Shown: piece after piece, positions 1 to 13,100 of the stretch
Layout of the letters: every line of letters begins with the position of its first letter
Position numbering within the stretch: position 1 is the stretch's first letter
NCBI RefSeq assembly: GCF_036785885.1
Contig: NC_092323.1
Span: forward strand, 6,828,501 to 6,892,500
Source: Coffea arabica
Lineage: Eukaryota; Streptophyta; Magnoliopsida; Gentianales; Rubiaceae
DNA length: 64,000 nucleotides
Direction of reading: 5' to 3'
Notes under the pieces: generated by a model
Databases searched by the model: none
Told to the model about the DNA's origin: nothing
What the model saw: the letters and a program-made list of their open reading frames with translations, nothing else
Made by a program: the position numbers and the translations under genes

Positions 1-497
1 TCAAAAGAGCCAAGAGGGGCAAGTGCATCAATAATCATCTCTTAACCGTGATTATAAAAGTTTTAATCGACTTTAATTGTTTCATTAAAGCAAATAGGAG
101 TAGCTGTTGCTTAGTCCGAAGAGATAAGCTTGCCGCATAAAAAGTGTAATTGAACTAGAATTCGACGTTGCTAGCCGCCCATGAAAATGAAAAGAAGAGC
201 GCATCAAGTGCCCAAAAATTGCCATTGAGGACGGGATTAGTGTTGTCCCCATCGAACCCCATCAGTCCTCAAATTTTGCAGCAGCTGACCCACCCCCAGT
301 CCGCAACAGAGAACACCCCGTCTCGCTCGTGCCCAGTATTTTGTATTTACTTCCACTTTCATTTTCACCAAGCCTATAAAGTCTCTAGTGGGATCCTGCC
401 TCCCCCAGTTCTTTTCTTTTTTATTTTTATTTTATTTCTGGGTGTTAAAGACTAAAGAAGAGAAGCTAAGTATTAATAGAAATTAATTCTCATTCTC
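1..497. other. intergenic, no gene recognised
   Basis: No coding region with family resemblance was seen. The short open frames here have no recognisable motifs. The last 17 bases (481-497) are the left copy of a target duplication belonging to the SINE that follows. Confidence 0.6.
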
Positions 498-682
498 TTT
501 CTTTTTTTTTTTTTTGTCAACACAGGGGTGTCCGGATCAAGACCCGAAGGCGGCCCGACTAATCCCCTGCGCCCAAGTACACCGCCACCCCAAGCGCACC
601 GGGAGTTAAGTGGGATTCGACCACTTGACCTTAGAGTTCCGGAAAAATCCCAAGACGATGGTCTAGCCCCGGGGGGGCTCCT
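498..682 (-). mobile_element. tRNA-derived SINE with poly(A) tail and 17-bp target duplication
   Basis: Read on the minus strand, this 185-bp GC-rich block has a Pol III B-box-like motif (GGTCGAATCCC) in its first half. It ends in a run of A, seen as the poly-T run at about 504-515 on the plus strand. The 17-bp sequence AATTAATTCTCATTCTC occurs perfectly on both sides, at 481-497 and 683-699, which is the signature of LINE-mediated insertion. The perfect duplication suggests a fairly recent insertion. The A box is less clear, so the tRNA origin is inferred mainly from the B box, the length and the tail. Confidence 0.75.
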
Positions 683-699
683 AATTAATTCTCATTCTC

Positions 700-1390
700 G
701 TTATCCCATATTCACCACTCCCCCAGCACTTCCCCTACCAAACACCCCAAAAAAAACAAAAAAGAGCCTTATGATGTGGCAAAAGCCCACAGCATGAGCA
801 TGAATTAGCTCTAATTAATTATGAAAGATCTCGAAAACATTAGCCTAATCGTTTGATAGGGTGGGCGAAGGTCGGGTATCCGCCTCGTCCATCATTTGAC
901 TGATCTGACCCGCAAGATCCTTATCTTGCCCATCAGTTATTTTTTTATCCTTATCTGCCTCGCATATTAGCGAGTACCTGCTAAGTTAGGGTTAGCTCAA
1001 CAGGTATTCGCTTTGTCCCACTTATCATTTAATTTTTTTAAAAAATAATTTATACTAATTTAATTTTATATTTTAATATTTATCTAAAATTTAATAAAGA
1101 CTTTGTTCTAAAAAAAAAAAGTCTCCCACTAAGAAACAAGCATGTGAAGAAAATACAAGATAAAGGAAAAAATTTAAAAGACTTCAAAATCAATAAAAAT
1201 TTGAAATAAGTAACACATTTTTTTAAATATATGTTCCACATTAATTAAACTATTTTCTATAAAATATAATATCATGACCTCGACAAATGAATCTTGTAAA
1301 TAAACTATAGGCTCTCAATTTGTAATATAATTTGTTCAATGAAATTGCTCATTTAACTCTAAAAATATTATTTTATAATATGTGTATAAA

Positions 1391-1421
<31 letters not shown>

Positions 1422-2057
1422 CACGAGGGCGAGTCGAGTTCCCGTGAATTTTTAATTATGCGGTCATAATTTATCCTGCATCTTAAACGGCGCCCGACAC
1501 TCTTTTGATCCAATCAAATAATACAGATCATGTATTCTAATTTTCGAGTATTGGATACAATGAATTTTTGAGTTAAAGGATAATTTTACCCACCCTGATG
1601 ACAAATGACAACACCAATCCCCTTCCTCCTGGTCCGTGCTCGTGGTGCTGGGCTAGCGTGCGGCTTGTCACTCTCATAAGGAAATTACGAAAAATCCCAA
1701 ATAAAAGCATCCCTCTCTCATTCTTTAAAATTCTTTCTTCGTTGCTTCTTTTTGGTGAGTCCCCTCCCTTCCCCTTTTCTCAGTTTCTGAACATCAGCTC
1801 TGTGAACTTCTACTAATCCAATATAGACTAGAGCAATTAGTCTAATTACTTCCATACATTACAGCAAATTGTACCCATCTTCCCCTCCCACCTGTTGCCA
1901 ACCTGCACTCAGATAGTGCTACAAAAACGTCCCCCCAAGAAAAAAGAATACTTTAGTAACTGCTAAGTATAATAGTGTCTTATATTTCTCCAAACGCATT
2001 TTAGTGCCACCAGCCTCTAGCCCCCAACACAACACCCTCCACCCCCCCACAAAAAGA
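700..2057. other. RLP44 upstream region, AT-rich, with (AT)n microsatellite
   Basis: This stretch is AT-rich, with an (AT)n run at about 1394-1420. A GC-richer patch at about 850-1030 and another at 1421-1500 contain 'gggtatccgcc'- and 'cggcgcccgac'-like words, as in degraded hAT MITEs, but no paired ends or target duplication could be fixed. The proximal part (about 1850-2057) is expected to hold the RLP44 promoter and leader. No confident TATA box was chosen. Confidence 0.4.
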
Positions 2058-2882
2058 ATGGGTGTTTGGAGCAACACAAGAATCCTGCTGCTGATTATCC
2101 TGCTAACGTGCGCCCTACTCCCGCCATCAGAGCCAGATCCAAACGACGAGTTATGCTTAACCCACCTCAGTGAATCCCTTCAAGACCCATTAAAGAACCT
2201 CCAAAACTGGAGCAAAGCTACCTTCGCTAACCCTTGCCAAGGCTTCACCTCCTTCCTCCAAGGTGCCACCTGCAACAACGGCCGCATTTACAAACTCTCC
2301 CTCTCCAACCTCTCCCTAAAGGGCTCCATCTCCCCCAATATCTCCAGCTGTACTAATCTTCAAGCACTCGACCTCTCCTCCAACGCCATCTCCGGCTCCA
2401 TCCCCCCTGACCTCCAATACCTCGTCAATCTCGCTGTCCTGAACCTCTCCTCTAACCGCCTTTCCGGGCCAATCCCGCAACAGCTCGCTCTCTGCGCCTA
2501 CCTTAATGTGATCGATCTCCACGATAACCAACTTTCCGCGCTCATCCCTCAGCAGCTGGGATTGCTGGCCCGCCTCTCGGTTTTCGATGTTTCGAATAAC
2601 AAGTTGTCGGGTCCGATACCTTCGTCCTTAGGAAATAGAAGCGGGAACCTGCCGAGGTTTAATGCGAGCTCCTACGAGGGGAATAAGGATCTGTACGGGT
2701 ACCCATTGCCGCCGATGAGGAGCAAAGGGCTATCGGTTCTGGCCATTGTGGGGATCGGATTGGGGAGTGGGTTGTTGAGTCTGGTGCTGAGCTTTACAGC
2801 TGTTTGCGTATGGTTGAAAATTTCGGAGCAGAAAATGGCTGCTGAAGAAGGCAAAATTAGTCAACTCATGCCGGATTACTGA
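2058..2882 (+). CDS. RLP44: RLP44-type receptor-like protein (LRR, no kinase)
   Basis: A single uninterrupted frame of 274 residues. It has an N-terminal signal peptide (about residues 1-25, rich in L and I), then a cysteine-containing cap, then about four plant-type leucine-rich repeats of the LxxLxLSxNxLSGxIP kind (about 75-190). An NPxxxF-like juxtamembrane stretch follows, then one transmembrane helix (about 228-255) and a 19-residue cytoplasmic tail ending in MPDY. This is the layout and length of Arabidopsis RLP44, a plasma-membrane protein known to link cell-wall pectin state to brassinosteroid signalling through BRI1/BAK1. The ATG at 2058 was preferred because it directly precedes the signal peptide; the frame is open upstream but has no earlier ATG. 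The tail keeps the Ser and Tyr residues that could be phosphorylated. Family assignment is strong; orthology to RLP44 also rests on gene order. Confidence 0.92.
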   Translation: MGVWSNTRILLLIILLTCALLPPSEPDPNDELCLTHLSESLQDPLKNLQNWSKATFANPCQGFTSFLQGATCNNGRIYKLSLSNLSLKGSISPNISSCTNLQALDLSSNAISGSIPPDLQYLVNLAVLNLSSNRLSGPIPQQLALCAYLNVIDLHDNQLSALIPQQLGLLARLSVFDVSNNKLSGPIPSSLGNRSGNLPRFNASSYEGNKDLYGYPLPPMRSKGLSVLAIVGIGLGSGLLSLVLSFTAVCVWLKISEQKMAAEEGKISQLMPDY

Positions 2883-3820
2883 TTCAGCCTCTTTTTTTTT
2901 TTTTTCTTTTTTTGTTCTCTCTTGAATTCTTCTTTTTTTAAAAAAAAATATATTATTAATGGAGCTGCCACTAAGAATCAATGGCTGGATAGGATTGGAT
3001 GGAACTTACAGGTATGTTTAGGGAGGTGGTGTTAGTATTGGTAGTAGATTAGCAGTAGTAGTAAATTTTAGTGGCGATGATTGTGATGGGCATCTGGATT
3101 GAAGTTCCATGTTGTTGGCTTTTTGCTAAAATTTGGGGGTATTTTCCAACTTCATTTTTGGGGGGGGGGGGGGGGATTTAGTTGCTCTTTTTTTTGTTTT
3201 TGTTTTGTTTGCGCCCCCTTTTCCGTCTTCGGTTGTGACCGTTTTCCTTCTTTTTTTTTTTCCCACCTTTTGTGCTAAATTTTGGTTTCATCCTTCTGAA
3301 ACATTTGACAATGTAAAGAATTAACGAATTCAATTACGAGTTAAGGCAAATATATTACGTACATTTTTTTTCTCAAATTGTTTCTTTTAATATAGTGGCA
3401 CTGTATTTTTTTAGTGCTCTACAGCATTAATGTTAGAGTACTTGTTGATTTTTTGCTTGTGCGTACGCTAAAAGTTGACTTGCGTACGGTTATTTGTGGA
3501 GACATCTCATGTTTGCAGAGTTTGACTACTAAAAAATTATTAATTGTGGAATGGGAAACATTCCAGCTGATCACAATCTAATTTTTTTCTTTAGTTTGTA
3601 TACTCCTGTATTATACAGACTAATTAGCTTTAAATACTGTGGATTAGTTGCTGGCGCGACTAGAATAAATTATGGTATTAGCATTTAATACGATGTGGGA
3701 TTTGCTGATTTCTATTTCAAATCGTCCAGTATTTCTGAGACCTTAGTTATGATTGATTTTGATTGTCAAGATTTTTTTTTCTTTTTTTGGGTGGTGTCGT
3801 GCCGGGTTGTTCGTGGTGTA

Positions 3821-3948
3821 AACACTAAACAAGGGTCGTGTTTTGTATAATTAGAGAGAATTCGTGATTATGTTGAATGATCAATCAACACTAAACAAGG
3901 GTCGTGTTTTGTATAATTAGAGAGAATTCGTGATTATGTTGAATGATC
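3821..3948. repeat. tandem duplication, two 62-bp copies, period 66
   Basis: The segment beginning AACACTAAACAAGGGTCGTG is present at 3821-3882 and again at 3887-3948. The copies are essentially identical and are separated by 4 bases. Such identity points to a recent local slippage or repair duplication in noncoding DNA. Confidence 0.85.
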
Positions 3949-6337
3949 GGAAGGAAAAGACACAATATGAGTCTCTTTGTAGAGCAAGATGTCAACGGGG
4001 CAGGCAGGCGGGTAGTTAAAGTTTATTCCAAGCTGTTGAATCATGGGCGAAAGGAACTCTTTTTCTTCGAAATTATTATTATGATTATGAACCTAACTAA
4101 GAATTTAGACTCCCGCGTGAAGGGAGCTTATCCAATTATTAATATATGTTTGAACCACAGTTAGAGGGTGGTGTGTGTGTTTGAACCACAGTTAGTCAGC
4201 CAGTTTTTCATACTACTATTTCTGTTAAGCCAAAATAATGAAGCATATTATTGATGATTTGATACTACTACTTCACAATTTTGAAGTTGGGCACAATGTC
4301 AAGATTGATTCAATTAGATATTTTTTCGCAATTCTCCTGACCTGATTAATAGTGATGGTGGTTTGACTTTGTGATTTTGATCGATCTGTTGGCCATATGA
4401 AGCAGCGCCAACATCCTAGGCCTAGCTTTCGTTTCAAACGTGCTCACATGCTTTTTAGTATTACTTTTTAGTATTCTTTTTTATTTTTTTTTTCCCGAAG
4501 GTAATAATTGTTGTACAATTTAATTTATTCAGGAGTAATTCGGAGGGGACTGAACCACCACCGGATCAAACGAATGCACTATGCACCTGTCTGGAATTTT
4601 GAAACCAAACCACTTTAAATGTGAATTTTTGAACTCTTGCATTCGACTCCACCAAGCCTTAATGGCTGGGTTTTGGCTACACAAGACAGACATTCGTGAG
4701 AGAGAAAAGTTGCTTCCTCCGAAGCTGGGTGCGGTCTTCCTCCTGTTTCTACGCTTCTTCCTTTGTTGTGGATTGTTTTCTCTAATTTGCTTATACGACG
4801 TTGGAATTTCAGCTTGAACGACTGAAGTAAAAGTGCCAAAACTTTTGTGGTGATTGCTGATTAGGCTTATCAACATGAAATAGAAGCCACTAGAGCCTGA
4901 ACTTTTTTTTTTAGTCAAAATCGTTGCCACGATTTTTCCGTAAACCAATCTTATCGACTGCTAAAAATTTACAAATTTCTTCATGTTAATTTAATCGGCT
5001 CTAATTTTGTTTCCTTTTGGTAGATGAAAATACCAAAAGAAACGGAGGAGATTGATGACTGAAATTAACCCGATATTCCTGTGAATCACTTGACACCCGT
5101 GCTCGTCCTCCTCGTCATATTAATTTCCCCGTAGAAAATTCCCGATGGGCTCGACAAATTGAAAGGGCAGCACAGAGAAAAGAAAGTGATGCATGGCACC
5201 TTGTATGTATCATCAGATCAAATGGATCACAAGATATTCAACTTCGCACCGAAAGTAAAAGTTAAGTCAAAGTGTGCTTTAATTCCTCTCATTAATGTAT
5301 CCCCCAAGAATACCATGCATGTTATGGACTCATCATTTTCTGGGCCCTCTTTGCCCAAAATCCCTAAGAAAACTCTCATGAGTCTTCAGACTTTCAGCGG
5401 CCGATTCCATTTCCGTCAACTCGGACCAAATTGATTTGGATTTAGGTATGCTTCCCAAAATTCGGGACGAGTACAATATGAGATATTATATGCATATATA
5501 TTATATAATTTTTTAAAAAATAATACAATTAAAAAATTAGGCATAAAAATACTTGTTTGGCAGAATATTGCTTATAAAATCGTAAGTGAATGGTACGAAT
5601 GTCTTTGAAAGTTATGAAACTGAAAATACAACAGTTAAAATTACTATATTTTTTAAAAGATCATATTATATTTATGCTAATTTTGACCTATATTCTTGTG
5701 TATGAGACATTAAATTTATTAAAATCTTATCAGCTTATTATTTTTATATGTATAAATCTATAGAATTATGTTTTGTTATGTACATAATTATGTTATATGT
5801 CACTATCATGTTGTATATAACCAAGAGGATGAAGTCAGTCTCCTTACTAAAATTTTAAAATTTTTTCAAAAATTATAGTATAATTCGTGAAGTATAATAC
5901 GTCAAAAGTTTATTATGTGTTTTATATGGTCAATTAAAAAGTATATATACATCTTTCAAAATATTTTGAAAATGTACAAATATAAACGTTTTTTTAAATT
6001 ATGCATACGAACATATAGTATACAAATTTAATACAATGCATAGTTTTCCTCTCTCTTCTATCAACCTTGTTTGGACAACCTGAAATCAAAAATAAGTTCC
6101 TCTATGTTTTCCAAAGCTCTTAGAGGAGATTGTGATCAAAACTTACTAAATTAGTTTCAATCAAGTTATAATAAAATCATTTTCTAGCTCAACCACGTTT
6201 TCTATTAGTGAAAGAGGTTTAGCTTTTATATAGACAAAAAAGTTTCACTTTTATAGAGATTTTTTTTAAAATAGAGAGTTTACTATTTAGCATGTTGATT
6301 GAACTTGGAATCATCTATCCAACTTTATGTAGTCATG

Positions 6338-6672
6338 ATAAAGAAATCATAGGATAAAAAAAAAATGGAAGCGAAAGGGCAAAAATCATACTAGAAAAGA
6401 AATAATCACATTCAGAATACCATATTTAGAAATGATTATATTTAGGGCTACAATCCATCTCATCCTACCATTCAATCTAACCCAATTCTCAAAAAAAAAA
6501 AAAAAAAAGGGCTCATAAAGAAATCACAGGACAAAAAAAGGGGAGAAGGGGAGCGAAAGGGGAAAAATTCATACTAGAAAAGAAATAATCATATTCAAAA
6601 TATCATATTAAAAAATAATTATATACACGTCTACAATCCCTCTCACTAGACCGTTTAACTCAACACTCAAAA
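6338..6672. repeat. diverged direct repeat, two ~160-bp copies
   Basis: Copy one runs from about 6338 to 6490 and copy two from about 6515 to 6672. They share the words 'ataaagaaatca', 'catactagaaaagaaataatca' and 'ctacaatcc' in the same order. An A-rich tract (6491-6508) lies between them. The copies differ by many substitutions, so this is older than the 3.8-kb tandem. The origin is unknown. Confidence 0.65.
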
Positions 6673-6899
6673 AATAAAAAGTTTTTTTGAGCATTCAGAA
6701 TATCATCATTAACTAATGTATTGAAAATTCATTCAAGCCAAAAAAAAGAAGAAGAAGAAGAGACCGACGTATTCAAAATTAATAAGCCAGCGTTTCTACA
6801 AATATATCAATTAATTGTTCAAAAAAAAAAAAATGCACAGACAAAAAGCAAATTTTTTTTTCTTTTTTGGGGAAGAGATACTAAGAAAGACTGTATAAG

Positions 6900-7138
6900 T
6901 CGTGATTATTTGATCCGCGGTAAGATACCACGCCTCTAACTGTGGGATGCTGCACGCCTAAAGGCGTTTGATTTAATATCACGAGGTACCACGCCCACTC
7001 AGTTCATTGCAAAAGCTACGTAATTCGACCCGAATTACCCGTTTATCGTCATTTGGACTGCTTCCTTGTCAGCGGAAAGCAAAAGCCCTACCGGTGCAGT
7101 CTTAAACCCTCAGCCATCGTTTCTTTCCCTCGAATCCA
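6900..7138 (+). promoter_or_regulatory. helicase promoter/5' leader with telo-box-like motif
   Basis: An AAACCCT telo-box core lies at 7104-7110, about 30 bases before the ATG, with a second CCCTA word at 7086-7090. Telo boxes near the start site are typical of plant genes for ribosome biogenesis and translation, which fits a DBP9-type helicase. The motif is seen; its function here is inferred. Confidence 0.45.
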
Positions 7139-10100
7139 ATGGCGAAGAAAAAACAGAAATCATCGCAAAATAAGGATAAGAATCAAGAACTAAAGGAGCA
7201 GCCGGTAGTTGTAGAGGATGAAGCAGCAGCAGCTAAACAAGAAAAAGAAGACGAGGAGAAGGAGGAGGAGGAAGAACGGAGTTTCGAAGACCTTGGATTA
7301 GACCCTCGCCTAATTCGAGCACTTATCAAGAAAAACATCGACAAACCTACACCTATCCAGCGCGTCGCCATTCCTCTCATCCTTGTAACTGACTTGTTGA
7401 ATCAATTTTGGTCAGTTTCTTGATTTGTCTAAAAGTTACGAATTCGTTTAACCTTTTTTTTTTCTTTTGTTGGTTGTCTATCTAAATTGTTGCAGGAAGG
7501 TAAAGACGTGGTTGCTCGGGCAAAGACTGGTTCAGGAAAGACCTTCGCCTATCTCCTACCTTTACTTCAGAAGCTATTTTCTGACTCGCCTTCTAAACAT
7601 AACCAAGCTCCTACCGCTTTCATTTTAGCTCCTACTCGTGAGTTATGCCAACAAGTATGTAATCTTGATTAATTTGAGCTAGTGTTGTGAAGAAAAATCA
7701 ATCTTATTGAGGAATTAATGGCTTAGTTAATAGTATTTTTGTTTTTTGCTCCTCATTTTCTAGGTTTATGCGGAGGTGATGTCGCTAATTGAGTTATGTA
7801 GAGTGCAGCTGAAAGTTGTGCAATTGACTAGCAGCATGTCTAATTCTGACTTGGTCAGAATTTACCTTCTCTTGTTTTGGTGCCATTTTATAATTAATGA
7901 GCTTGGAGTTGTATAATTCAATTGTTAAACATGGGATGTTGGTGGCTGCAGAGAACAGCATTGGCTGGGCCACCTGATATTATAGTGTCTACGCCTGCTT
8001 GTGTACATACATGCCTGTCAGATGGTGTTCTTCAGCAGAAAGCTGTTCAGGATTCCTTGTCCATTATTGTCCTCGATGAGGTGTGAATTCAAACTGTGCA
8101 ATATACCTTAGTGATGATATGGATAAGAAAAAGGGTTGGTGCATTTGCTACAACATGATTATTGAAGAGGTTCATTTATCGAGTTTCTAAATAGGTGTTA
8201 GCACCAGTTTAATTAGTATGGTTATAAGAACCTCAAATACTTTCGAGGAAAAAATTTGTAATTTTGATGGTCTCAAGTTTGTGGATGGCTTAGTGGTGAG
8301 AGAAACTCATGATAGTTGTATTTGATATCAGGCAGATCTTCTTTTGTCATATGGATATGAAGATGATCTTAAAGCTCTTACGGCGCATGTCCCTAGACGT
8401 TGCCAGTGTCTTCTCATGTCAGCAACCTCTAGGTTTGATCCTGTTCTATAATGCTTTAGCAGGTTATGCCTATCTGTGTTGAAATTAAATCATTATCCTA
8501 ATATTTTTGTTTATATTGCATCGGGTCCAATACTCTTTTCTGTCAGTTCTGAAATTCATTCTTTTGCTTGTGGTGGGGCATACCACCGATGGCATTTTTG
8601 GCTCATGCTCTTTTAGAAAGTGATATTTTGTTTTCTTTGACTTCAATCTCTGCTTGTAATACTGAAGCATGTCATGCATGAAGCTTTGTGAGAAATTTAC
8701 TGCATTCAGTCATTTTATTTTTCCTCGTATGGATCGGATTATGCCACTTGCCTCTCATTGCTTATTTGGCAAATACCTTACACTGTTTTCTATCATGTGA
8801 CATTTTGCAGTGCTGATGTTGAAAAGCTGAAAAGGCTTATTTTACATAATCCCTACATCTTAACTTTGCCTGAAGTAGGAGACCTTAAGGATGACATCAT
8901 CCCCAAGAATGTTCAGCAGTTTTATGTAAGAAATTTTCTGCCTGCAGTTGTGAATCTTGTCAACATATTCTTGGTGGCAGTTTTGCCCCTGCAAATGAAA
9001 ACTAGAATTACCATACTGGCCAAGAAGCCAGAAAATCTGCTATTGCTTCAATTCTTATATTTTGTATACTCTGTCAAGCTTCATTACAGCTCTCCAATGG
9101 AATACATACGTCATACGCAACATGCCTTGTTTAAAATTTAAAAATCATACAGCAATGGTTATAATTTTGCGAAATTTGGTACAATCTAGTTACCCTCTAA
9201 GTTTCTGGTCTGCAGCATATCCCAAGGTTATAGTGGTTTACAACCTTTTACTGACATAATTGCTAAAGTAACAGATGATTTGCTTCTCTAGCCTAATCAT
9301 GTCTGAATAGGGTTGGAGCTTTGTCTAATGAATTTATGCACATATAAGTGACTCTGTAGATATGCATAACAGTACTGTATTACATTGGAATAGTTGTTGT
9401 TATTTCACATTAACTACGTAAAATTATGTCTTGCTATCAGATATCATGCAGTGCCCGAGATAAGCTTGTCCACATCCTTGCCCTGTTGAAGCTCGAGCTT
9501 GTTCAGAAAAAAGTTTTGATATTCACCAATGCAATTGATACAAGTTATAGACTGAAGCTCTTCTTTGAACAGGTACTCTGACTCTTCTAATTTGCTTTCA
9601 ATTATTGCTTTGCTATTGTCTTGACTTGCTAGTGCCAGTTATTTGTGGGTTATCATCTAATATCTGCTGTTTCTGATGTCGACTGGGGACTTCTGGCTTT
9701 AACCAATTTAGAAGTAACACAGGGAATAGTAAGAAGATGTTCTGCGTTTCAATTTTTCATCCCCCTAATTTGCATATAAGGACCTTTCAATTTTTTCCTA
9801 TTTTTTATTTTTATTTTATTATGATTTTTTTTTGGGTGAAAATCTAAAGCTGTAGACAGATGGAAATGGGTATCAGTGGTCTAGGAATTATGGTTATCAG
9901 ATCTGGGGTTTAGAAAACTTGCAAGTTCAGCAAAGTGTTGATCAATTGTATTGTTTCTTGATGAATTTCAATCTGATTGGTGAGGCAAGTATGGTAAGCC
10001 TTTATTTACAACTTCACCAATTAAGTGTCCCTCTGTACAGTTTGGTATAAAGTCTGCTGTTTTAAATGCTGAGCTGCCCCAAAATTCTCGTCTACATATC

Positions 10101-13100
10101 CTTGAGGTAACAGTTCTACTTGCTGGATTGTAGTCAACAAGCAGCTATCTTTATGATGATATGACTAGTCTTATTACCACCGGTCTAATTACTTGTTTCA
10201 TGTTCTGTCAGGAGTTCAATGCTGGACTTTTTGATTATTTGATTGCGACTGATGACAGTCAGCCGCAAGAGAAAAAGAAGTTTGACAGTGGAAGTAATGC
10301 TGTGCAGAAGAAAGCCAGAAAGCATGCCAAGCAAAAACTAGATGCAGAGTTTGGTGTTGTGAGAGGGATAGATTTCAAAAATGTGCACACGGTAGGCTGC
10401 TTTTCTAAAATACATTTTTCTTGACACTTGAATTTTTTTTTAAAATTTTTGCACCACATTCTAGACGTCATATTGCAGTATCTTATTCTTTGTTACAATA
10501 TCTTTACTTTGATGTATGATTTTTGCAATAAGCGCAGGTATCATTATGCATAGGTTATTATATATTTGGAGATACTCAGACAGCATATATCTACTTAATC
10601 TTCTTATTACAATCAAAGTGGATGGTTGCACGATTAGTAATTAGTATGTTACTATTGATTGAAAATTTTGAGCTTTTCCATGTATGTTGTTTATCCTACC
10701 CTTGAGCTTTCTTCCATACAGGAATTGCTTTGCGTATCATCTACTTGTCTGTGGCTGATGAGGTTGTCAGTTTGATAATCGACTTGTATTGATTCTTTTC
10801 TTTCTTGCAGGTCCTAAATTTTGAGATGCCTCAAAGTGCTGCGGGATATGTACATCGAATTGGACGTACTGGAAGAGCGTATAACACTGGTGCATCTGTC
10901 TCTCTGGTAATTTTCTAAAGACTAAATTGGAATTACTTTTGTAACTGAATTTATACCCTGACTTCCAGATTGAATTTGGTTGATCTTCATTTTTTTGCAA
11001 GCAGAACTGATGAACAGTATGATTGCTTGAATATTGACTAGAATCTTCGGTAAATCATTGGCTCATATATATCCATGTTGTAGAAGTTCTGTCATCCTTC
11101 GCAATCATGGTTTTGGTTTTCAGTTTTTTCTTTGTGTTTATTGCATACTGAAATATGCCTTTTATTTTTTATATCAAATATTGGATTGTGCTATAGGTTT
11201 TGCCCCTATTTTTTGCTGTTATTTTTATATCAGAATTCCTAATATATGTTAGAACATGAATAATGTCTCCCCTAATATGATTAAAGTGATTATGGTAATG
11301 AATTTAAAATTATTGTGATCATTTTCTTATATGTTTCTTATCTCCCTCTTACTTGATCTTGAATAGGTGTCCCCTGAGGAAAATGACATGTTTGAAGATA
11401 TTAAATCCATCATCGGTGAAAGTGATAATATGGACTCCAATTTTATAGCTCCATTTCCGTTGCTCACTAAGAATGCTGTGGAGGGCTTGAGATATAGAGC
11501 TGAGGTAAATATTGCCTTCCTTTACTGCATAGTAAGTTGTAACTTTTTGAACTTATTATGCATTAAGCATCTCTTTATGCTTACTTTGCTTCTGTGCTTC
11601 TATATATGCCAAACTTAAGTACTGCATTTGTCAAAGTATGATAGAAGTGATTAATCTATATTCTAAGTAGAGTCCTTTCCATTGTGTGAATGCTCATTTC
11701 GTAAAGGAACTAGGTAGAAACTCTTCAATGGCTTTCTCTAATTATTCATGTATGTATGTTTCTTCAAGGGTAAGTTGGTCATCAACTCAGTCACCTTGGT
11801 TGCTGGACATTTCTGAGAAATTAAAATATTTACTTTTGTTATGTTAGGATGGTGATTATTAACAGCAATTAAATTGTGATTTATGTTTAGAACGGTCATC
11901 TTTGGTGTTGTAAAATCAGTACCGTGGAAGATGTAAATGGCTATTTTTTCAGGATGTGGCAAGGAGTGTGACAAAAGTTGCTGTGAGAGAATCTCGGGCA
12001 CAGGACCTTAGAAATGAAATTCTCAATTCAGAAAAGTAAGTAGTTTTCTCACTTTAGCTTATGATTGGGTTGGCCTTATTTTGCCTGCAAGCTTTCAGTT
12101 AATTGCACCTTGGAAGTTGCGATGCAGTTCACATATCTGTTTTAGAGTTTGTTGAATTTGATCCCTTTGTTGTCATGTTATGCATTAAGATGCAGATGAT
12201 AATTCTTCATACTTTGCATATGAGCACTAGACATGTTCCATTGGAAGGAGATGACATCTCTGACTGTGACATTGGACTTGGGAGTTGTTTAAGTGGATGC
12301 GAATTAAACGTTCCTCTACATCTGAACACTATATTTGATTGTCAGGGAGACATTGATTTTGACTTTTATGTCTTTGAGGTAGTCAGTCACTAGCATGAGT
12401 AGCCCGTGTGGCCAAAAATTTATGCTAGTCATTTGTGATCATGTCTATTGTTTTCATTTTAGCTTTGATATTGTTTTGACATGCTTAATTTATTTGGATT
12501 TGCATGCATGTTATGCTTTCTGCTTATTCTTGCATGGTCTTCTATCTTGCTTTTGAGCTAATTTATATAGTTTTGATCAGGTTGAAGGCTCATTTCCAAG
12601 ATAATCCCAGGGACTTGGGTAAGATGAATTATTATTCGTGGATAATTACATTGACTTTGCACATGACTTCTCTTCAGCAATTTGACATGTATATTTGTTT
12701 CTGGGGAAAGATCTTTTGAAACATGACAAGCTTTTAAGTAAGAAGGATCCGGCTCCCCATCTACGTGATGTGCCCGAATACCTCTTGGACCCAACAACGC
12801 AGGAAGCCCGCAAAATTGTAAAGCTTGCGAGAGCTGCAATGGGCAATAATAACACTGCTCGCCGCAAAGGATTTAAGGGCAAGTTTAGAAAAAGTAGAGA
12901 CCCTTTGAAAACCTTTTCTGCTGAGGTACGTTTACAATATTTTTTCTGGTCTTCATTTGCTCAATGATTGTACTAGCAAACATGGGTGCACTCGGGGTGG
13001 GATGCTTTTTAATATTTCAAAATTGTAGAATTTTCCTTTATAAGTATTAAAATGTTCAGTTAGATCCTTGTAAAAGTTAATGCCCCCTCTAATATTTATG

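Larger units (their letters stand above)
2883..6899. other. 4-kb intergenic region with local repeats
   Basis: No gene is recognisable between RLP44 and the helicase. The block contains a G16 run at 3160-3175, a 66-bp tandem duplication at 3821-3948 and a pair of about 160-bp direct repeats at 6338-6672. It is strongly AT-rich from 5450 to 6330. Short open frames near 4529-4948 and 5159-5434 show no family features and no consistent codon bias. Confidence 0.5.

Noticed and set aside
850-1500. Degraded hAT MITE upstream of RLP44
   Set aside because: GC-rich 'gggtatccgcc' words at both sides suggest one, but ends and target duplication could not be paired.
4529-4948. 139-codon open frame on the minus strand
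   Set aside because: No protein-family motif, Lys/Arg/Ser-rich low-information composition, overlapping frames of similar length on both strands.
5159-5434. 91-codon plus-strand open frame
   Set aside because: No recognisable domain, no support from splice signals or neighbours.
8758-9259. Open frames of 127 and 65 codons
   Set aside because: They are helicase exon 6 read through into intron 6; the GT donor at 8926 fits the family sequence.
12103-12393. 96-codon open frame
   Set aside because: Lies wholly in helicase intron 12 with no family resemblance.
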